Shown piece after piece: positions 1 to 7,435 of a stretch of DNA of 35,059 bases (position 1 is its first letter; each line of letters begins with the position of its first letter). The notes below the pieces were generated by a model, which worked only from the letters and a program-made list of their open reading frames with translations, had not been told where the DNA came from and ran no database searches. Made by a program: the position numbers and the translations under genes. This DNA is from Curvibacter sp. PAE-UM (GTDB lineage: Bacteria > Pseudomonadota > Gammaproteobacteria > Burkholderiales > Burkholderiaceae_C): positions 1,972,184 to 2,007,242 of the forward strand of contig NZ_KQ483358.1 in the NCBI RefSeq assembly GCF_001432305.1, in the 5' to 3' direction.

Positions 1-622
1 TGGCCTGGACCTCCTCGGGCAGCTCCTTCATGAGCGGCGTGGCGAAGAGGCCGGGTGCCACGGTGCAGACGCGGATGCCGTGCTGGGCCAGGTCACGCGC
101 CATGGGCAGGGTCATGCCGACCAGGCCGCCCTTGGAGGCGCTGTAGGCCTGCTGGCCGACCTGCCCATCGAAGGCGGCCACGGAAGCGGTGAACATCATC
201 ACGCCGCGTTCGCCGTCGTCCAGCGGCGGCAACTTCACGCATTGCGCCGCGAAGAGGCGGCTGATGTTGTAGCTGCCGATGAGGTTGACGTTGATCACGC
301 GCGTGAAGTCTTCCAGCGGCGCGGGCGAACCGTCCTTGGCCACGATGCGCTTGGCCGAGCCTATGCCGGCGATGTTCATCAGGATGCGTGCCGGGCCGTG
401 GGCCGCGGCGGCCTTGGCCAGCGCGGCGGTGACGCTGTCGGTGTTGGTGATGTCGCAGGCGCAGGCGACGCCGCCGATTTCGGCTGCGACCTTTTCGGCC
501 AGCGCAGCATTGACGTCGAGTACGGCGACCTTGGCGCCCAGGCGGGCCAGTTCACGTGCCGTGGCTTCGCCCAGCCCGGAGGCGCCGCCCGTCACGAGTG
601 CTGCTTGTCCTTGGATTTTCAT
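1..622 (-). CDS. SDR-family 3-hydroxyacyl-CoA dehydrogenase (CouN-like), 3' end cut by window edge
   Basis: An NAD-dependent short-chain dehydrogenase, open at the left edge; about 207 residues are visible of a family usually near 255. The N-terminus has the glycine-rich nucleotide motif TGGASGLG (residues 11-18), followed by the structural NIAG motif (about 83-86) and the catalytic set Ser147, Tyr160, Lys164 (YSASK). The sequence type is that of HSD10-like 3-hydroxyacyl-CoA dehydrogenases. It starts 11 bp after the feruloyl-CoA synthase stop, so it is third in the leftward operon. From that context I infer it oxidises the 3-hydroxy-3-arylpropionyl-CoA made by the crotonase to the beta-keto thioester, as CouN is thought to do in Rhodococcus p-hydroxycinnamate catabolism. 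The substrate is inferred; the fold and cofactor class are clear. Confidence 0.85.
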   Translation of the reverse strand, partial: MKIQGQAALVTGGASGLGEATARELARLGAKVAVLDVNAALAEKVAAEIGGVACACDITNTDSVTAALAKAAAAHGPARILMNIAGIGSAKRIVAKDGSPAPLEDFTRVINVNLIGSYNISRLFAAQCVKLPPLDDGERGVMMFTASVAAFDGQVGQQAYSASKGGLVGMTLPMARDLAQHGIRVCTVAPGLFATPLMKELPEEVQA

Positions 623-633
623 GATGGCGTTGC

Positions 634-2505
634 TCAGGCTTGCGGTTTGATGATGCCGGGCGCGCTGTCGTCGTGCAGGGCCTGCACCAGGGCGTCGCGG
701 TGCTTGAGCACGGCGCGCTGGTTGATGGAGCCCTTGTCGGTGACCTCGCCCTTGTCGATGGAAGGCGGCTCGGCCAGCAGCAGCGCGCGCGCGATGCGGT
801 TGGCACTGCCGGTGGCTTCCCGCGCCAGCTGGTTGATGACGGCCTGCAGCCGGTCGCGCACCGGCGCGCTGGCCAGCACGGCTTCCCAGGGCGCATCGGT
901 GCCCAGGCCGCTGACGGCGCGGCAGGCGGGCGAGGGGAAGATCAACGCGCCGACTTCCTTCATGTTCAGGCCCGTGAGCACCACGTCCTGCACATAGGGC
1001 GCGCCGGTCACGATGACCTTGGCGCGCATCGGCCCCACGCTGACGAAGGTGCCCGTGGAGAGCTTGAAGTCCTCGGCGATGCGGCCGTCGAACTTCAGGC
1101 CGCGGTGCACGTCGTGCGGGTCGATCCACTGCACGGCGTCGCCCGTGCACAGATACCCTTCCTCGTCGAAGGCGTCGCGTGTGGCCTGCTCGGAACGCCA
1201 GTAGCCGGGTGTCACGTTGGGGCCGCGGTAGCGCACCTCGGTCTTGCCGTCCACGTCGATCAGTTTCAGTGTCATGCCGGGCACGGGGGTACCGATGTCG
1301 CCGGCCTTCACATTGGGGCTGTTGGTGAACATGGCCGAAGGCGCGGACTCGGTCATGCCCAAGCCGGTGGACATGACGATGCGCTCACCGACCTCGGCCT
1401 CGGCCGTCTGGTGCAGGCTGTCCCACACGGGCTGGGCCAGGCCGGCGCCAGAATAGAAGAACAAACGCACGCGCGACAGCAGATTGCGACGCAGCTCGGC
1501 ATCGGTCTTCATGGCCTGCGCGATCATCTCGAAGCCGGTGGGCACGTTGAAGTAGAGCGTGGGAGCGATCTCGCGCAGGTTGCGCAGGGTCTCGGCTATC
1601 AGGGCTGCGGTGGGCTTGCCGTCGTCGATGTAGAGCGTGCCGCCGTGCATCAATGTCAGGCCCACGTTGTGGTTGCCGCCGAAGGTGTGGTTCCAGGGCA
1701 GCCAGTCCACGAAGACGGGCGGCGCTTCGGCAATGACCGGCATGGACAGGGTGATCTGCTGCAGGTTCGCGCACCACATGCGGTGCGTGTTGATCACCGG
1801 CTTGGGCATCTTGGTCGAGCCCGAGGTGAACAGGAACTTGGCAATGGTGTCCGGGCGCACGGCGTGCATGGCGTCGTCCACGGCCGCCGTGGGCGTGGTG
1901 TTGCGCAGCGCCTCGAAAGAGGTGGTCGCACGGCCTTCCACGGTGCCCTGGGCCAGCACCACTTCCACATCGGCACCCACGGTGGCGGCAATGGCGCGGC
2001 CATAACGCGCACCGTCGGCGGCAAACACCAGGCCAGGCGTCAGTGTGGTGAGCACGTGCCTGAGCTTGTCGTAATCCTGGCTGATCGTGGCATATGCCGG
2101 CGAGACCGGGCAGTAGGGCACGCCGGCATAGATGCAAGCCAGCGACATCAGTGCGTGCTCCAGCGTGTTCTCGCTCAGGATCACCACGGGACGTTCAGCC
2201 GAGAGCTTGCGGTCCAGCAGGGCCTGGCCGATGCGGCGTGCGCCGTCCAGGGCCTGGGCATAACTGATGCGCTGCCAGTCGCCGGTGCGGCCTTCGCCCA
2301 GCTGGGCCCGGCGGGCCATGAAGGTGCGCTCGGGCTCGGCTTCCGCCCAGTGGACCAGGAAGTCGCTCAGGCGCCGGGCATAGGCGCCCAGCGGCAGTTC
2401 GGCCTGCACATAACGCGTGCCGGGCGCGCCTTCGCGTACCTGGACGCGGGTCACGCCGAAAGGCACGGGGCGGTAGCGCGGGGTGGTCTTGGTCGTCTCG
2501 CTCAT
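634..2505 (-). CDS. fcs: Feruloyl-CoA / p-coumaroyl-CoA synthase
   Basis: A 623-residue acyl-adenylate-forming enzyme that activates ferulate or related hydroxycinnamates to the CoA thioester using ATP. The AMP-binding P-loop FLFTSGSTKMPK lies at about residues 224-235. The C-terminal segment near residue 589 (TDKGSINQRA) fits the lysine-containing A10 region of the family. The N-terminal block (GTRYVQAELPLGAYARRLSD) and overall length match the feruloyl-CoA synthase branch rather than plant-type 4-coumarate ligases. It follows the crotonase stop by 25 bp and is followed after 11 bp by the SDR gene, so the three are one transcription unit. The start ATG at 2505 is preceded by only a weak purine stretch. 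Preference between ferulate, coumarate and caffeate cannot be read from sequence. Confidence 0.9.
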   Translation of the reverse strand: MSETTKTTPRYRPVPFGVTRVQVREGAPGTRYVQAELPLGAYARRLSDFLVHWAEAEPERTFMARRAQLGEGRTGDWQRISYAQALDGARRIGQALLDRKLSAERPVVILSENTLEHALMSLACIYAGVPYCPVSPAYATISQDYDKLRHVLTTLTPGLVFAADGARYGRAIAATVGADVEVVLAQGTVEGRATTSFEALRNTTPTAAVDDAMHAVRPDTIAKFLFTSGSTKMPKPVINTHRMWCANLQQITLSMPVIAEAPPVFVDWLPWNHTFGGNHNVGLTLMHGGTLYIDDGKPTAALIAETLRNLREIAPTLYFNVPTGFEMIAQAMKTDAELRRNLLSRVRLFFYSGAGLAQPVWDSLHQTAEAEVGERIVMSTGLGMTESAPSAMFTNSPNVKAGDIGTPVPGMTLKLIDVDGKTEVRYRGPNVTPGYWRSEQATRDAFDEEGYLCTGDAVQWIDPHDVHRGLKFDGRIAEDFKLSTGTFVSVGPMRAKVIVTGAPYVQDVVLTGLNMKEVGALIFPSPACRAVSGLGTDAPWEAVLASAPVRDRLQAVINQLAREATGSANRIARALLLAEPPSIDKGEVTDKGSINQRAVLKHRDALVQALHDDSAPGIIKPQA

Positions 2506-2530
2506 GGGTCGTTTCGTGTCAGGGAAGATG

Positions 2531-3313
2531 TCAGCCCTTGCTGACCTTGGCGGCCTTGCCGTCGAGGAAGGCGCGCACGCGTTGTTTGGCCTCGGGGGCG
2601 CTCTGGGCGATGGCGGCCATCATGGCCTCGGTCAGGAAGCCCTGGTCGGCCGGCTGCTCGGCGATGCGCGGCAGGGCGTGGATCAGCGCGTAGTTGGTCA
2701 GCGGCGCGTTCTGCGCCACGCGCACGGCCAGCTCGAAGGCCTTGTCGAAGGCGCTGCCCTGCGGCACCAGGTACTGGGCCATGCCGATCTTTTCGCCGTC
2801 CTGCGCGTTGTAGACCCGGCCGGTCAGCATCATGTCGGCCATGCGCGAGGCGCCGATCAGGCGCGGGATGCGCACCGCACCGCCGCCGCCCACGAAGATG
2901 CCGCGCGAGCCTTCGGGCAGGGCGTAGAAGGTGGATTCGTCAGCCACACGGATGTGGCAGGCGCTGGCCAGTTCCAGGCCGCCACCGACCACGGCGCCGT
3001 GCAGCGCGGCGATCACCGGCACCGGGCCGTATTGCACGCGCTCCAGCGCGGCGTGCCACATGCGGGAATGGTGCAGGCCCTGGCCGGCGTCGCGTTCTTT
3101 CAGTTCGCTCAGGTCCAGGCCGGCGCAGAAGTGGTCGCCCTCGCCGTCGATGACGGCGGCGCGCACGCCTTCGGGCATGTTTTCAAACAGGTCGCGAATG
3201 GCCAGAATGAGGGCGTCGTTCAGGGCGTTGCGCTTGGCCGGGCGCGTCAGGCGGATGACGGCAACTTCCTGCTCTTCACCGCGGCGCTCGAAATGGATGT
3301 CGGGGTTCTTCAT
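2531..3313 (-). CDS. Crotonase-family hydroxycinnamoyl-CoA hydratase (CouM-like)
   Basis: A 260-residue enoyl-CoA hydratase/isomerase-superfamily protein, first gene of the leftward operon. Both glutamates used by hydratases are present, one in GGGLELA and one in LPEGSRG, and the oxyanion-hole segment HFCAGLDL is seen. It does not resemble the vanillin-forming hydratase-lyase (Ech/HCHL) closely: that family's N-terminal and CoA-pocket sequence is absent. With an SDR dehydrogenase and an amidohydrolase beside it, I infer that it hydrates feruloyl-CoA for beta-oxidative deacetylation rather than releasing vanillin by retro-aldol cleavage. The start is placed at the ATG at 3313 (MKNPDIHFE), where family similarity begins; an in-frame upstream ATG at 3364 would lie inside the promoter/operator. 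Confidence 0.82.
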   Translation of the reverse strand: MKNPDIHFERRGEEQEVAVIRLTRPAKRNALNDALILAIRDLFENMPEGVRAAVIDGEGDHFCAGLDLSELKERDAGQGLHHSRMWHAALERVQYGPVPVIAALHGAVVGGGLELASACHIRVADESTFYALPEGSRGIFVGGGGAVRIPRLIGASRMADMMLTGRVYNAQDGEKIGMAQYLVPQGSAFDKAFELAVRVAQNAPLTNYALIHALPRIAEQPADQGFLTEAMMAAIAQSAPEAKQRVRAFLDGKAAKVSKG

Positions 3314-3335
3314 ATTGCGTTTCTTTCTGGAATCG

Positions 3336-3364
3336 ATTATGGTTATGAAATATAACCAATTCAA
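3336..3364 (-). promoter_or_regulatory. Sigma70-type promoter of the fcs operon
   Basis: Read on the minus strand, a -35 box TTGAAT (3364-3359) and a -10 box CATAAT (3341-3336) are separated by exactly 17 bp. The -10 lies 22 bp upstream of the crotonase ATG at 3313. The spacer is filled by the palindrome described separately. Confidence 0.6.
3340..3358. promoter_or_regulatory. Palindromic operator candidate inside the fcs-operon promoter
   Basis: Seven-base arms TGGTTAT and ATAACCA flank a 5-bp centre. The palindrome occupies the spacer between the -35 and -10 boxes of the leftward promoter, so a bound protein would exclude RNA polymerase. Hydroxycinnamate operons are commonly repressed by MarR-family proteins (CouR, FerC, HcaR types) that release DNA on binding the CoA thioester. 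No MarR gene is visible in this window, so the regulator would be encoded elsewhere or just beyond the left edge. Confidence 0.55.
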
Positions 3365-3437
3365 GCAAGCATTGCTCGCTTTTCATCAGTGTTTACCCTA
3401 GGATGTCCGCTTCGGCATCCTCCGCCAGGAGACGGTC

Positions 3438-4301
3438 ATGGACCACAAGAACCTCATCGCCATCGATGTCCACACGCACGCTGAAGTCAGCTGCTGGAAC
3501 CCCTTCGACAACTACGGCGAGGAATACGACCGCGCGGCGGACAAGTACTTCCGCTCCAACCGCCGCCCGACCATCGCCGAGACCATCGCCTACTACCGCG
3601 AGCGCAAGATCGGCCTGGTGATGTTCACGGTGGACAGCGAGTCCCAGCTGGGCCGTCGTCGTATCCCAAACGAGGAGATCGCCGAGGCGGCCAAAGCCAA
3701 CAGCGACATGATGATGGCCTTCGCCAGCATCGACCCGCACAAGGGCAAGATGGGTGCGCGCGAGGCGCGCCGCCTGATCGAAGAGCACGGCATCAAGGGG
3801 TTCAAGTTCCACCCCACCGTGCAGGGGTACCACCCCTACGACAAGATGGCCTGGCCCATCTACGAGGTGATCGCCGAGCACAAGATGCCGGCCATCTTCC
3901 ATACCGGCCACAGCGGCATCGGCAGCGGCATGCGCTGCGGCGGCGGCTTGCGCCTGGAGTACAGCAATCCCATGCATCTGGATGACGTGGCGATCGCCTT
4001 CCCCGACATGCAGATCGTCATGGCCCACCCCAGCTTTCCCTGGCAGGACGAGGCGCTGTCCGTGGCCACGCACAAACCCAATGTCTGGATCGACCTCTCG
4101 GGCTGGAGTCCCAAGTACTTTCCGAAGCAGCTGGTGCAGTACGCCAACACCCTGCTGAAAGACCGCATCCTCTTCGGCTCCGACTACCCGCTGATCACAC
4201 CCGAGCGCTGGATGAAGGACTTTGAGGAGGCCGGTTTCAAGCCCGAGGTGATGCCCGGCATCCTCAAGGGCAATGCGGTGCGACTCCTAGGCTTGGCCTA
4301 G
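3438..4301 (+). CDS. Amidohydrolase-family beta-ketoacyl-CoA hydrolase candidate (CouO-like)
   Basis: A 287-residue member of the amidohydrolase-2 (COG2159) family. Metal-site features are visible: the HxH motif VHTHAE near the N-terminus, a histidine in KFHP, FHTGHSGIG, MAHPSFPW, and an aspartate in FGSDYP (Asp249). In Rhodococcus jostii, CouO belongs to this superfamily, replaces thiolase plus thioesterase in p-hydroxycinnamate catabolism, and needs an equivalent metal-ligand aspartate (Asp257). The gene is divergent from the crotonase-fcs-SDR operon, completing the same four-enzyme set, so I infer cleavage of aryl-beta-ketoacyl-CoA to an aryl carboxylate and acetyl-CoA. The start follows an AGGAGA ribosome site. 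A different amidohydrolase or decarboxylase role (gamma-resorcylate decarboxylase type) cannot be excluded. Confidence 0.75.
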   Translation: MDHKNLIAIDVHTHAEVSCWNPFDNYGEEYDRAADKYFRSNRRPTIAETIAYYRERKIGLVMFTVDSESQLGRRRIPNEEIAEAAKANSDMMMAFASIDPHKGKMGAREARRLIEEHGIKGFKFHPTVQGYHPYDKMAWPIYEVIAEHKMPAIFHTGHSGIGSGMRCGGGLRLEYSNPMHLDDVAIAFPDMQIVMAHPSFPWQDEALSVATHKPNVWIDLSGWSPKYFPKQLVQYANTLLKDRILFGSDYPLITPERWMKDFEEAGFKPEVMPGILKGNAVRLLGLA

Positions 4302-4380
4302 GCTGCGTTGAAGGGTGCGCGCGGCCTTGTCAGGCTGCGCCCGACCTGCTAAGGTCACCGGCAGTTCCCTGGAGACTTTC

Positions 4381-4662
4381 ATGATCAGCAATTTCGAGCA
4401 GGTCCATAACTACTACGAACGCCTGGTGTTCGAGGAAGTGCTGCGCCGTGCCCCCCGCTGGCCCAATATGACGTCCGACATGCTGGCCGACGTGGCCTGC
4501 GTGGCCCTGAACCGCCTGCCCGCGCGTTATGTGCGCCATGACGTGGACCTGATGTTCTACCTGACCGAACACGAACGCCATGCCATCGAGCTCTCGCTCG
4601 AAGCGGCGCTGGACTTCGGCTACAACTTCGTCAAGGACCGCTCGGCCAAGGCCGGCGCATAA
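4381..4662 (+). CDS. ComFB-like small protein
   Basis: A 93-residue protein resembling the late competence ComFB family, judged from the N-terminal pattern ISNFEQVHNYYERLVFEEV and the MTSDMLADVACVALNRLPARYVRHDVD core. These proteins are small, mostly helical and functionally unclear outside Bacillus competence. The start at 4381 is chosen because it follows GGAGA at suitable distance and begins at the conserved helix; an upstream in-frame ATG at 4315 would add residues with no family resemblance. It lies 79 bp after the amidohydrolase and converges on the methyltransferase gene, sharing the terminator hairpin. No link to phenolic catabolism is evident. Confidence 0.7.
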   Translation: MISNFEQVHNYYERLVFEEVLRRAPRWPNMTSDMLADVACVALNRLPARYVRHDVDLMFYLTEHERHAIELSLEAALDFGYNFVKDRSAKAGA

Positions 4663-4688
4663 AAAAGGGCGGCCCCTTGGCCGCCCTT
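4661..4688 (-). terminator. Rho-independent terminator of the MetE-like gene
   Basis: A perfect 10-bp stem AAGGGCGGCC / GGCCGCCCTT with a 4-base loop. Read leftward, the stem is followed by a run of T (the A-run at 4661-4666), the proper orientation for the leftward gene ending at 4709. It touches the stop codon of the convergent ComFB-like gene. Confidence 0.8.
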
Positions 4689-4708
4689 GTCCCGGCACCG
4701 GCCTGGTG

Positions 4709-5836
4709 TCAGGCCTTGCCCCAGACTTCCTGTGCGGTTTCCACCACCAGGCGCAGCTTGGCGCGCTGGTCTTCCACCGCGATGTCGTTGCCATGCACCG
4801 TGCTGGAGAAGCCGCACTGCGGCGACAGGCAGAGCTGGTCCATCGCGACGTACTTGGCCGCTTCGTCGATGCGGCGCTTGAGTTCGTCCTTGGTCTCCAG
4901 CTTGCCGAACTTGGTGGTCACCAGGCCCAGCACCACGATCTTGCCCGGGGCCAGGAAACGCAGGGGGCGGAAGTCGCCGCTGCGGTCGTCGTCGTACTCC
5001 AGGAAGTAGGCGTCGAGGTTCATTTCCTTGAGCAGGGCCTCGGCCACCGGCTCGTAGTTGCCCGAAGCCGCGTGCGTGCTCTTGAAGTTGCCGCGGCACA
5101 GGTGCATGGCCAGCGTCATGCCGGCCGGTTTCTGCGCCACCACCTTGTTGATGAACATGGCATAACGGTGCGGCAGTTCGTTGGGGTCGTCACCGCGCTG
5201 GCGGGCGGCCTCGCGCATCTTGTCGTCGCACAGATAGGCCAGGTTGGTGTCGTCCATCTGCACATAGGTGCAGCCCGCTGCGGCGAGCGAGCGCAGTTCG
5301 TCACCATAGGCCTTGGCCACGTCGTCGTAGAAGGCCGGATCCAGCTCGGGGTAGTGCTCCTTGCTGATGCCGGCGCGGCCGCCACGGAAGTGCAGCATGG
5401 TGGGCGAGGGAATGGTCACCTTGGCCACGCTGCCGCGGCCCGGGGCGATCTGGCTCTTGAGGTACTGGAAGTCGGCGAGCTGGATGTCCTTGACGTGGCG
5501 TACCTTGTCGATCACGCGCATCACCGGCGGGGCCAGTTCCTTGGTGCCGTCGGGCTTGATGATGGTCACGGGCACGTCGGTGCGCACGCCGCCGATCTGC
5601 TCCAGGAAGTCGATGTGGAAGTAGGTGCGACGGAACTCGCCGTCGGTGATGCTCTGCAGGCCCACGTCTTCCTGGAACTTCACGATCTCGGTGATGGCCT
5701 TGTCTTCCACCTTGCGCAATTGCTCGGCGGTGATCTCACCCTTGGCTTTCTGCTCGCGCGCTTCCAGCAGGTACTTGGGGCGCAGGAAACTGCCGACGTG
5801 GTCGGCACGGAACGGAGGGCTGGTACGGATGGTCAT
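4709..5836 (-). CDS. Short MetE-core (cobalamin-independent methionine synthase II) methyltransferase
   Basis: A 375-residue protein equal to the catalytic half of MetE; it lacks the N-terminal MetE domain, which makes the full enzyme about 750 residues. The zinc site is intact: His and Cys in MHLCRGN, a Glu in FLEYDDDRS, and a Cys in LSPQCGFSS. The N-terminal RADHVGSFLRP is typical of the family. MetE moves a methyl group to homocysteine, but short homologues may use other methyl donors. It stands alone, leftward, with an AGGAGA ribosome site and its own terminator, and is divergent from an ABC binding-protein gene. Because methoxylated aromatics such as vanillate yield one-carbon units, a link to methyl transfer is conceivable, but this is speculation; the true methyl donor is unknown. 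Confidence 0.8.
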   Translation of the reverse strand: MTIRTSPPFRADHVGSFLRPKYLLEAREQKAKGEITAEQLRKVEDKAITEIVKFQEDVGLQSITDGEFRRTYFHIDFLEQIGGVRTDVPVTIIKPDGTKELAPPVMRVIDKVRHVKDIQLADFQYLKSQIAPGRGSVAKVTIPSPTMLHFRGGRAGISKEHYPELDPAFYDDVAKAYGDELRSLAAAGCTYVQMDDTNLAYLCDDKMREAARQRGDDPNELPHRYAMFINKVVAQKPAGMTLAMHLCRGNFKSTHAASGNYEPVAEALLKEMNLDAYFLEYDDDRSGDFRPLRFLAPGKIVVLGLVTTKFGKLETKDELKRRIDEAAKYVAMDQLCLSPQCGFSSTVHGNDIAVEDQRAKLRLVVETAQEVWGKA

Positions 5837-6052
5837 GAGTGGTCTCCTACGTCTGGGTGGTTTTTCATGCTGATCACCATGGCGATCATTCAGGATACGG
5901 ATTGTGAATTATTAATCAATTGGCGCCCATTAGTGACTAGATATCTCGTTTCGATATATCAGCTAGACGGGATCGGGGCGGCTTCGTCAGCAGGTGCAAC
6001 GCAAACTAAACGCGTGTTCTAGCGAGCGTACGGTGGCGGAAAAGGAAACATC
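5837..6052. promoter_or_regulatory. Divergent intergenic regulatory region (MetE-like / binding protein)
   Basis: A 216-bp gap between divergent genes, clearly more AT-rich than its surroundings (5890-5965). It contains ATATC (5941-5945) and GATAT (5953-5957) as short inverted arms 7 bp apart, and the palindrome GATATATC at 5953-5960. The same octamer lies in the palindrome upstream of the ABC operon at 7298-7305. No unambiguous -35/-10 pair was found. The region must hold promoters in both directions; its operator content is a guess. Confidence 0.4.
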
Positions 6053-7201
6053 ATGCAGACAATCAGCAAGTTAGCCAAGAGCGGCAGTGTTCTTTTGTTG
6101 GGGGTCGCGGCCTTGTTCGGTCTCTCGGCGGCCGTCCAGGCGCAGGACATCGTGATCGGCCAGATCGGTCCTTTCTCTGGCTTGCCGGCGCCCGATGCAC
6201 CCCAGCTCAACCAGGGGGCCAAGGCCTACTTTGCCCAGCTCAACAAGGCCGGCGGCATCAACGGGCGCAAGGTGGCCTTCTTCGAACTTGACGACACCTA
6301 CAAGCCCGACGGTTTCGTCGCCGCGTTCGAGCAGGCCATGCAGCGCAGGCCGGTGGCGCTGATCTCGCCGGTCGGCTCGGCCTCGCTTCAGCGCATGTTC
6401 GCCGACAAGCTGCTCGACAAGCATGATGTCGTCATCATGAATGCCGTGCCGGGTGCGGAGCCCTTCCGCAATCCCGGTCACCCGCGCCTGTTCCACGTGC
6501 GGGCCGGCGACAAGCAGCAGATCGAGAAGATCGTGAACCACGCCCGCACCCTGGGCATCGTCAAGCTGGCGGTCATGCACCAGGACATCCCGATGGGAAC
6601 GGGCGGCGTCAAGGTGGTGGCCGACGAGGCGGCCCGCCTCACGGGCATGGACGTCAAGGGTTACCAGTCCGTCTTCAAGCCCGAAGAGCAGACCAAGGCG
6701 GCCGAGGAGGTCTTCAAGTCCAACCCCCAGGGCGTCATCGTGATCGGTGCGCCGCCCTTCGCCGCCGGCAGCGTGGCCGCCTTGCGCAAGGCCGGGGTCA
6801 CGCAATCCATCTTCATCCTGGGCGATACGGCGCCTGGCATGCTGGCCCGGGTGGCGGGCGCCGAGCTGGCGCGTGGTGTCGGCATTGCCCAGATCTACCC
6901 CAACCCCAACGGACGGACCAAGACCCTGGTGCGCGAGTTCCAGGCAGCCATGCAGGCGGCCCATCCCGACATCAAGAGTTACGCGGCCTTCCATATGGAG
7001 GGTTATCTCTCGGCACGCATCCTGGGCGAAGCAATGCGACGCATCCGGGGCGAGATCACGCCCGCGGCCCTGGCCAAGAGCCTGCAGTCCATGGGCGAAA
7101 TCGATTTCGACGGGTACCGCATTGATTTTTCCAAGGGCAATACGGGCAGCCGTTTTGTCGACATCGCCGTGATGGACCAGGAAGGGCGGCTGCGCTACTA
7201 G
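6053..7201 (+). CDS. ABC transporter periplasmic binding protein (Peripla_BP_6 / LivJ type)
   Basis: A 382-residue secreted solute-binding protein. A signal peptide is visible (MQTISKLAKS, hydrophobic core, cut after AAVQA), followed by the family opening DIVIGQIGPFSG. Proteins of this group bind branched-chain amino acids or, in catabolic clusters, aromatic acids (CouP-type proteins of Rhodopseudomonas). The gene is monocistronic: it has an AAGGAAA ribosome site, a strong terminator follows, and no permease is attached. It probably shares the permeases and ATPases encoded by the next operon. Location beside hydroxycinnamate and protocatechuate genes suggests an aromatic ligand; amino-acid binding remains possible. 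Confidence 0.85.
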   Translation: MQTISKLAKSGSVLLLGVAALFGLSAAVQAQDIVIGQIGPFSGLPAPDAPQLNQGAKAYFAQLNKAGGINGRKVAFFELDDTYKPDGFVAAFEQAMQRRPVALISPVGSASLQRMFADKLLDKHDVVIMNAVPGAEPFRNPGHPRLFHVRAGDKQQIEKIVNHARTLGIVKLAVMHQDIPMGTGGVKVVADEAARLTGMDVKGYQSVFKPEEQTKAAEEVFKSNPQGVIVIGAPPFAAGSVAALRKAGVTQSIFILGDTAPGMLARVAGAELARGVGIAQIYPNPNGRTKTLVREFQAAMQAAHPDIKSYAAFHMEGYLSARILGEAMRRIRGEITPAALAKSLQSMGEIDFDGYRIDFSKGNTGSRFVDIAVMDQEGRLRY

Positions 7202-7225
7202 CCGCCATACGCCGATTCAGACGCC

Positions 7226-7262
7226 AACCCAGCCCGACGCCGTTCGGGCTGGGTTTTATTTT
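7226..7262 (+). terminator. Rho-independent terminator after the stand-alone binding protein
   Basis: A perfect 12-bp stem, AACCCAGCCCGA paired with TCGGGCTGGGTT, with a 6-base loop, followed by TTATTTTT. It isolates the upstream gene from the ABC operon. Confidence 0.9.
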
Positions 7263-7287
7263 TCCTTTTGATGTGAGCGGGTAAGAT

Positions 7288-7319
7288 ATTTCAAACTGAT
7301 ATATCTATCAGTCTGAAAT
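7288..7319. promoter_or_regulatory. 32-bp palindromic operator candidate upstream of the ABC operon
   Basis: Arms ATTTCAAACTGAT (7288-7300) and ATCAGTCTGAAAT (7307-7319) are inverted repeats with one mismatch in 13, separated by 6 bp. It lies 116 bp upstream of the operon's first ATG and has no T-run, so it looks like a protein-binding site and not a terminator. The core holds GATATATC, also found at 5953-5960. Confidence 0.6.
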
Positions 7320-7435
7320 TTGACTTGCGCATGATCTGGTTTGAGGCGAAAGTAATGCACCTTCGCGATACTGGTTTCTTCTGCGTGCCAGCAGATCGGG
7401 TGCGTGAAGTCATAAAACCTATTTAGGAGCCTTAC

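Noticed and set aside
640-2544. A 634-codon open frame on the plus strand opposite the feruloyl-CoA synthase gene
   Set aside because: It is a shadow of the high-GC coding strand: rich in His/Gly/Ala/Val, no recognisable family, and covered by a gene with clear motifs.
3314-3364. Upstream start for the crotonase giving 277 residues
   Set aside because: The added residues are encoded by the promoter and operator and show no family similarity.
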